Assembly: GCA_029938045.1 (NCBI GenBank)
Contig: JAPYOT010000002.1
Location: 1 to 59,023, forward strand
Source of the DNA: Fidelibacterota bacterium
Lineage (GTDB): Bacteria; Fidelibacterota; Marinisomatia; Marinisomatales; TCS55
DNA length: 59,023 nt
Direction: 5' to 3'
Each line of letters starts with the position of its first letter. The first letter of the stretch is position 1. Made by a program: the position numbers and the translations under genes. The notes below the pieces were generated by a model that searched no databases, was not told the origin of the DNA, and worked only from the letters and a program-made list of their open reading frames with translations. This document shows positions 56,589 through 59,023 of the stretch, in pieces.

Positions 56589-57758
56589 TTATTTTAACCA
56601 GTCAGTAATTGTTGTTTGAACGCCATCTAATATTTGAACCAAAATGACCGATTCTGCGCCGGCATGATCATTCCGGTTATATGTTAATGGCTGGGTTCCC
56701 GCCCCGTCCCAATTGTTGAAAGTTTCCATACCGCGAATGAGTTTTTTTCGTGTAGGGTTTTTACCCGCCCGTTTTAATCCTTCAACCAAAACAATGGCTG
56801 TCGAAAAACCATAGTAATGGTACATGCCCATCATTGCTTCTGGAACCTCAGCTCTTTCACACAATTCCCGATATAATTTGGGTACATCATAATCTGAATT
56901 CCAAAGCTGAGCAAAATTGGCTGCAATAAATCCTTCTCCCGCCGGTCCCGCGGCCAAGGCCACACGGTGATCCATGGTGGGGCTGATGCCCATGAATTGG
57001 GGAGAAAAACCCATGGCAGATGCAGTTTTCATAATAATAATCGGTTCTTTAACTATGCCCGCAATAATCACATGAGTACATCCACCTTTCATCAGGTTCA
57101 TCACTTGACCTGCAAAATCGGTAGCACCCCGTTGGAAACTTTCTTTTTGAACTGTTATTCCCATCTCTGCTTCTGACTCTTCAACGCCTTTTATTACATT
57201 TTCGCCATAATCATCGTCCTGATAAATGACGCCAATCACAGCATTTTTATCCATTCCCTTAGCATAGTCAATTAAAATACCTGACTGAATATCATATCCT
57301 GTATCCGTATGAAAAATATATTCAGCAGCTGGACGACTCATATCAGACATGGTCCCCGATTGTGTTGCAGGAGCAATTAAGGGGATTTCTGACTCTGCTA
57401 ATAGGGGACGAACTGCTTCAGCTGGTGATGTGCCAATCACATTATAGAGGCAAAACACCTGTTCTTTTTCGATTAATTTCTTTACAGCTACCACCGTTTT
57501 TTGGGGATTGTATTGGGCATCTTCAACAAGCATTCTAATCTTGCGGCCATGGACCCCGCCATTGTTATTTACATGATCAAAATACAGGTTTGATCCGGCA
57601 GGAATGATTTTACCCAATTCTTTCATGGGGCCACTTAAATCTTGCACATTTCCAATTAGAATTTCATTTTCAGTAATACCAGGAGATCCGGCTGGACCAC
57701 TACATCCAATCAAACCAAGTGTCATTACAAACATGATTATTGTTGTTATTCGTTTCAT
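56589..57758 (-). CDS. livK: Branched-chain amino acid-type substrate-binding lipoprotein, LivK-like
   Basis: A 389-residue periplasmic binding lipoprotein (lipobox GLIGC, cysteine 19). The type I receptor fold is shown by ILIGNVQDLSGPMKELGK (about 34-51), YFDHVNNNGGVHGRKIRMLVEDAQYNPQKTVVAVKKLIEKEQVFCLYN (about 69-116 region) and VIGVIYQDDDYGENVIKGV. The ligand may be a branched amino acid, an amide or another small carboxylate; specificity cannot be read. A perfect Shine-Dalgarno (GGAGG) precedes the ATG, consistent with higher expression than its neighbours. It is 17 bases after livM. Confidence 0.92.
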   Translation of the reverse strand: MKRITTIIMFVMTLGLIGCSGPAGSPGITENEILIGNVQDLSGPMKELGKIIPAGSNLYFDHVNNNGGVHGRKIRMLVEDAQYNPQKTVVAVKKLIEKEQVFCLYNVIGTSPAEAVRPLLAESEIPLIAPATQSGTMSDMSRPAAEYIFHTDTGYDIQSGILIDYAKGMDKNAVIGVIYQDDDYGENVIKGVEESEAEMGITVQKESFQRGATDFAGQVMNLMKGGCTHVIIAGIVKEPIIIMKTASAMGFSPQFMGISPTMDHRVALAAGPAGEGFIAANFAQLWNSDYDVPKLYRELCERAEVPEAMMGMYHYYGFSTAIVLVEGLKRAGKNPTRKKLIRGMETFNNWDGAGTQPLTYNRNDHAGAESVILVQILDGVQTTITDWLK

Positions 57759-57775
57759 TTTATAACCTCCGTTTA

Positions 57776-58807
57776 TTATGTAAATTTTTGTTTGGGGTTA
57801 AAGGGAAATAATTTCCAATAAATCCGTATCTTAAGCCACATTCCATATAATCCTGTGGGTTGGAATATAATAAAAAGAAACATGATTAAACCAAAAATAA
57901 GTGATTCAATATCACCGGCTTCATTTTGAAACATGGCATGGAGCCATCCCTCAACTACCGGTACAATCAGGTTTTCCAGGAATACAATAAATATTGTACC
58001 CAATACGGCGCCGTAGATGGAACCCATCCCCCCTACCAGAACCATAATGATAAAATATATTGAAAGCATATTGTCAAAGTGATCGGTTGAGATAAAGTGA
58101 TTGGTGTGGGCCATGAGGACCCCGGCTAACCCGGCGAAAACACCGGAGATGAAAAAAGACATCATTTTATATTGGGCCAGGTTAATGCCCGATGCCTGGG
58201 CGGCCTGTTCTGAATCACGAATGGCCATAAAGGCACGGCCGATCTTGGACTTCATCATCCGCCGGGAGGCAACAATCGTCAGCAATGCAAATGTCCAGAC
58301 GAGAAAATAATTGGCCCAGTCTCCTTTAATTGTGAACCCAAATAGTTCGGGTGAAGATACCACCAGTCCACCGGATCCCTGGGTCCATTCCCGAAGGGCT
58401 ATGATTAATCGTCTGATTATAAATCCAAACCCCATCGTGGTAAGGCCCAGATACATTCCAGAAATTCTTAATGCAGGGAAACCAATGATAAACCCAAATA
58501 ATCCGGCAATAATGGGTGATATGATTAGAGACAGACCAAAAGGCAGCCCCACCTGATCAACCAAAATGGCTGATGAATAAGCCCCGATGGCCATAAACCC
58601 TGCATGTCCCAGAGAAATCAATCCTGTGTATCCTGATAGAATATCCAATCCAACCGTGAGAATAATGTAAATCCCAATGGTATTCAAAATGTAGAGGTAA
58701 TACTTATAACTGAAAGTCATTCCTTTCAACATAAAAGGGAGCAGGATTACCAATGCAATCAGGGCGGGAATCCACTTCAGGTTTTCATCTTGGTAGCGGC
58801 CTTTCAT
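57776..58807 (-). CDS. livM: Branched-chain amino acid-type ABC permease, LivM
   Basis: A 343-residue inner-membrane permease with about nine helices. The family block LSGYTGLISLGHAGFMAIGAYSSA (about 58-81) and the later FISGVFAGLAGVLMAHTNHFIS and GGMGSIYGAVLGTIFIVFLE (EAA-like coupling region) are present. With LivH it forms the channel. The ATG at 58807 shares its A with the livH stop (TGATG), indicating coupling. Confidence 0.93.
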   Translation of the reverse strand: MKGRYQDENLKWIPALIALVILLPFMLKGMTFSYKYYLYILNTIGIYIILTVGLDILSGYTGLISLGHAGFMAIGAYSSAILVDQVGLPFGLSLIISPIIAGLFGFIIGFPALRISGMYLGLTTMGFGFIIRRLIIALREWTQGSGGLVVSSPELFGFTIKGDWANYFLVWTFALLTIVASRRMMKSKIGRAFMAIRDSEQAAQASGINLAQYKMMSFFISGVFAGLAGVLMAHTNHFISTDHFDNMLSIYFIIMVLVGGMGSIYGAVLGTIFIVFLENLIVPVVEGWLHAMFQNEAGDIESLIFGLIMFLFIIFQPTGLYGMWLKIRIYWKLFPFNPKQKFT

Positions 58808-59023
58808 CAGACTTTTTTAATCTCCTCCGTCCCCATAATTCCAGTCGGTTTAATCATCAGTACAGCAATGAGCACAATCCAGACAATGATATCATTAATT
58901 TCTTTTATCCATTCATAATGAAAGGACAGGGTTCCCATACTAATTGTTTCAATTATGCCCAATATGATGCCCCCAACAATGGCGCCAGGGATGGATCCGA
59001 ACCCGCCCAATACTGCTGCGGGG
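58807..59023 (-). CDS. livH: Branched-chain amino acid-type ABC permease LivH, 5' end cut by window edge
   Basis: Only the last 71 codons are present; the gene runs off the right edge. The frame is open to the boundary, reading PAAVLGGFGSIPGAIVGG, the C-terminal EAA-like coupling block of LivH, followed by one hydrophobic helix (DIIVWIVLIAVLMI) and the tail PTGIMGTEEIKKV, typical of this permease. It is coupled to livM by TGATG. Confidence 0.9.
   Translation of the reverse strand, partial: PAAVLGGFGSIPGAIVGGIILGIIETISMGTLSFHYEWIKEINDIIVWIVLIAVLMIKPTGIMGTEEIKKV

Overview
The window is a dense, AT-rich bacterial chromosome segment with almost no free space and many 1 to 20 base gene overlaps. 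It resembles a marine, Gram-negative member of the FCB superphylum, most likely Candidatus Marinimicrobia (SAR406). This rests on a type IX secretion (Por) C-terminal tail on the GH18 protein, a TonB receptor with a carboxypeptidase-like N-terminal domain paired with a DUF4249 lipoprotein, many lipoproteins, weak or absent Shine-Dalgarno sequences at many starts, and at least one good Bacteroidetes-style -33/-7 promoter. The phylum is an inference; no 16S rRNA gene is present.

Region 1 (1-9.8 kb, minus strand) builds surface glycan. It has two nucleotidyltransferases, an inositol-phosphate synthase, two CDP-glycerol-type phosphotransferases, two GT9 heptosyltransferase-like enzymes, a GT4 enzyme and an MsbA-type exporter. 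The trio inositol-3-phosphate synthase, CDP-inositol-type cytidylyltransferase and CDP-alditol phosphotransferase suggests phosphoinositol decoration of the lipopolysaccharide. Region 2 (9.9-15.5 kb) is housekeeping: GNAT, orphan GroES-like protein, HemW, AMP nucleosidase, exonuclease III, BolA, CGFS glutaredoxin, tRNA-Glu, a secreted unknown and a DUF2231 membrane protein.

Region 3 (15.5-29.9 kb, minus strand) holds an alkaline-phosphatase-fold lipoprotein, a DUF4249 lipoprotein and a TonB receptor, preceded by an exported peroxiredoxin whose peroxidatic cysteine codon is TGA, followed by a hairpin with bacterial SECIS geometry, so it reads as a selenoprotein. Upstream are a GH2 beta-galactosidase, a class III PLP enzyme with a hydroxylysine-kinase-like partner, a Tat-exported amine oxidase, a small membrane protein, Xaa-Pro aminopeptidase and a YhhN protein.

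Region 4 (30-51 kb) is a peptidoglycan dismantling and salvage island: LysA, GH18, NamZ/YbbC, PBP4, a PqqB-like metallohydrolase, GH20, a sodium symporter, DUF1460, a GH3-serine hydrolase fusion, NagZ-type GH3, a sugar kinase, a SpoIID-type lytic enzyme, AmpG and a NagX-like acyltransferase. Together these could cut murein to sugars and peptides, import the muropeptides, and phosphorylate or acylate the sugars.

Region 5 (51.2-59 kb) has an aldehyde dehydrogenase with its DUF779 partner, and a minus-strand branched-chain-amino-acid-type ABC importer (LivH, M, K, G, F) coupled to a long-chain acyl-CoA synthetase. No insertion sequence, integrase, CRISPR array or rRNA was seen. No gene-free stretch exceeds 300 bases.
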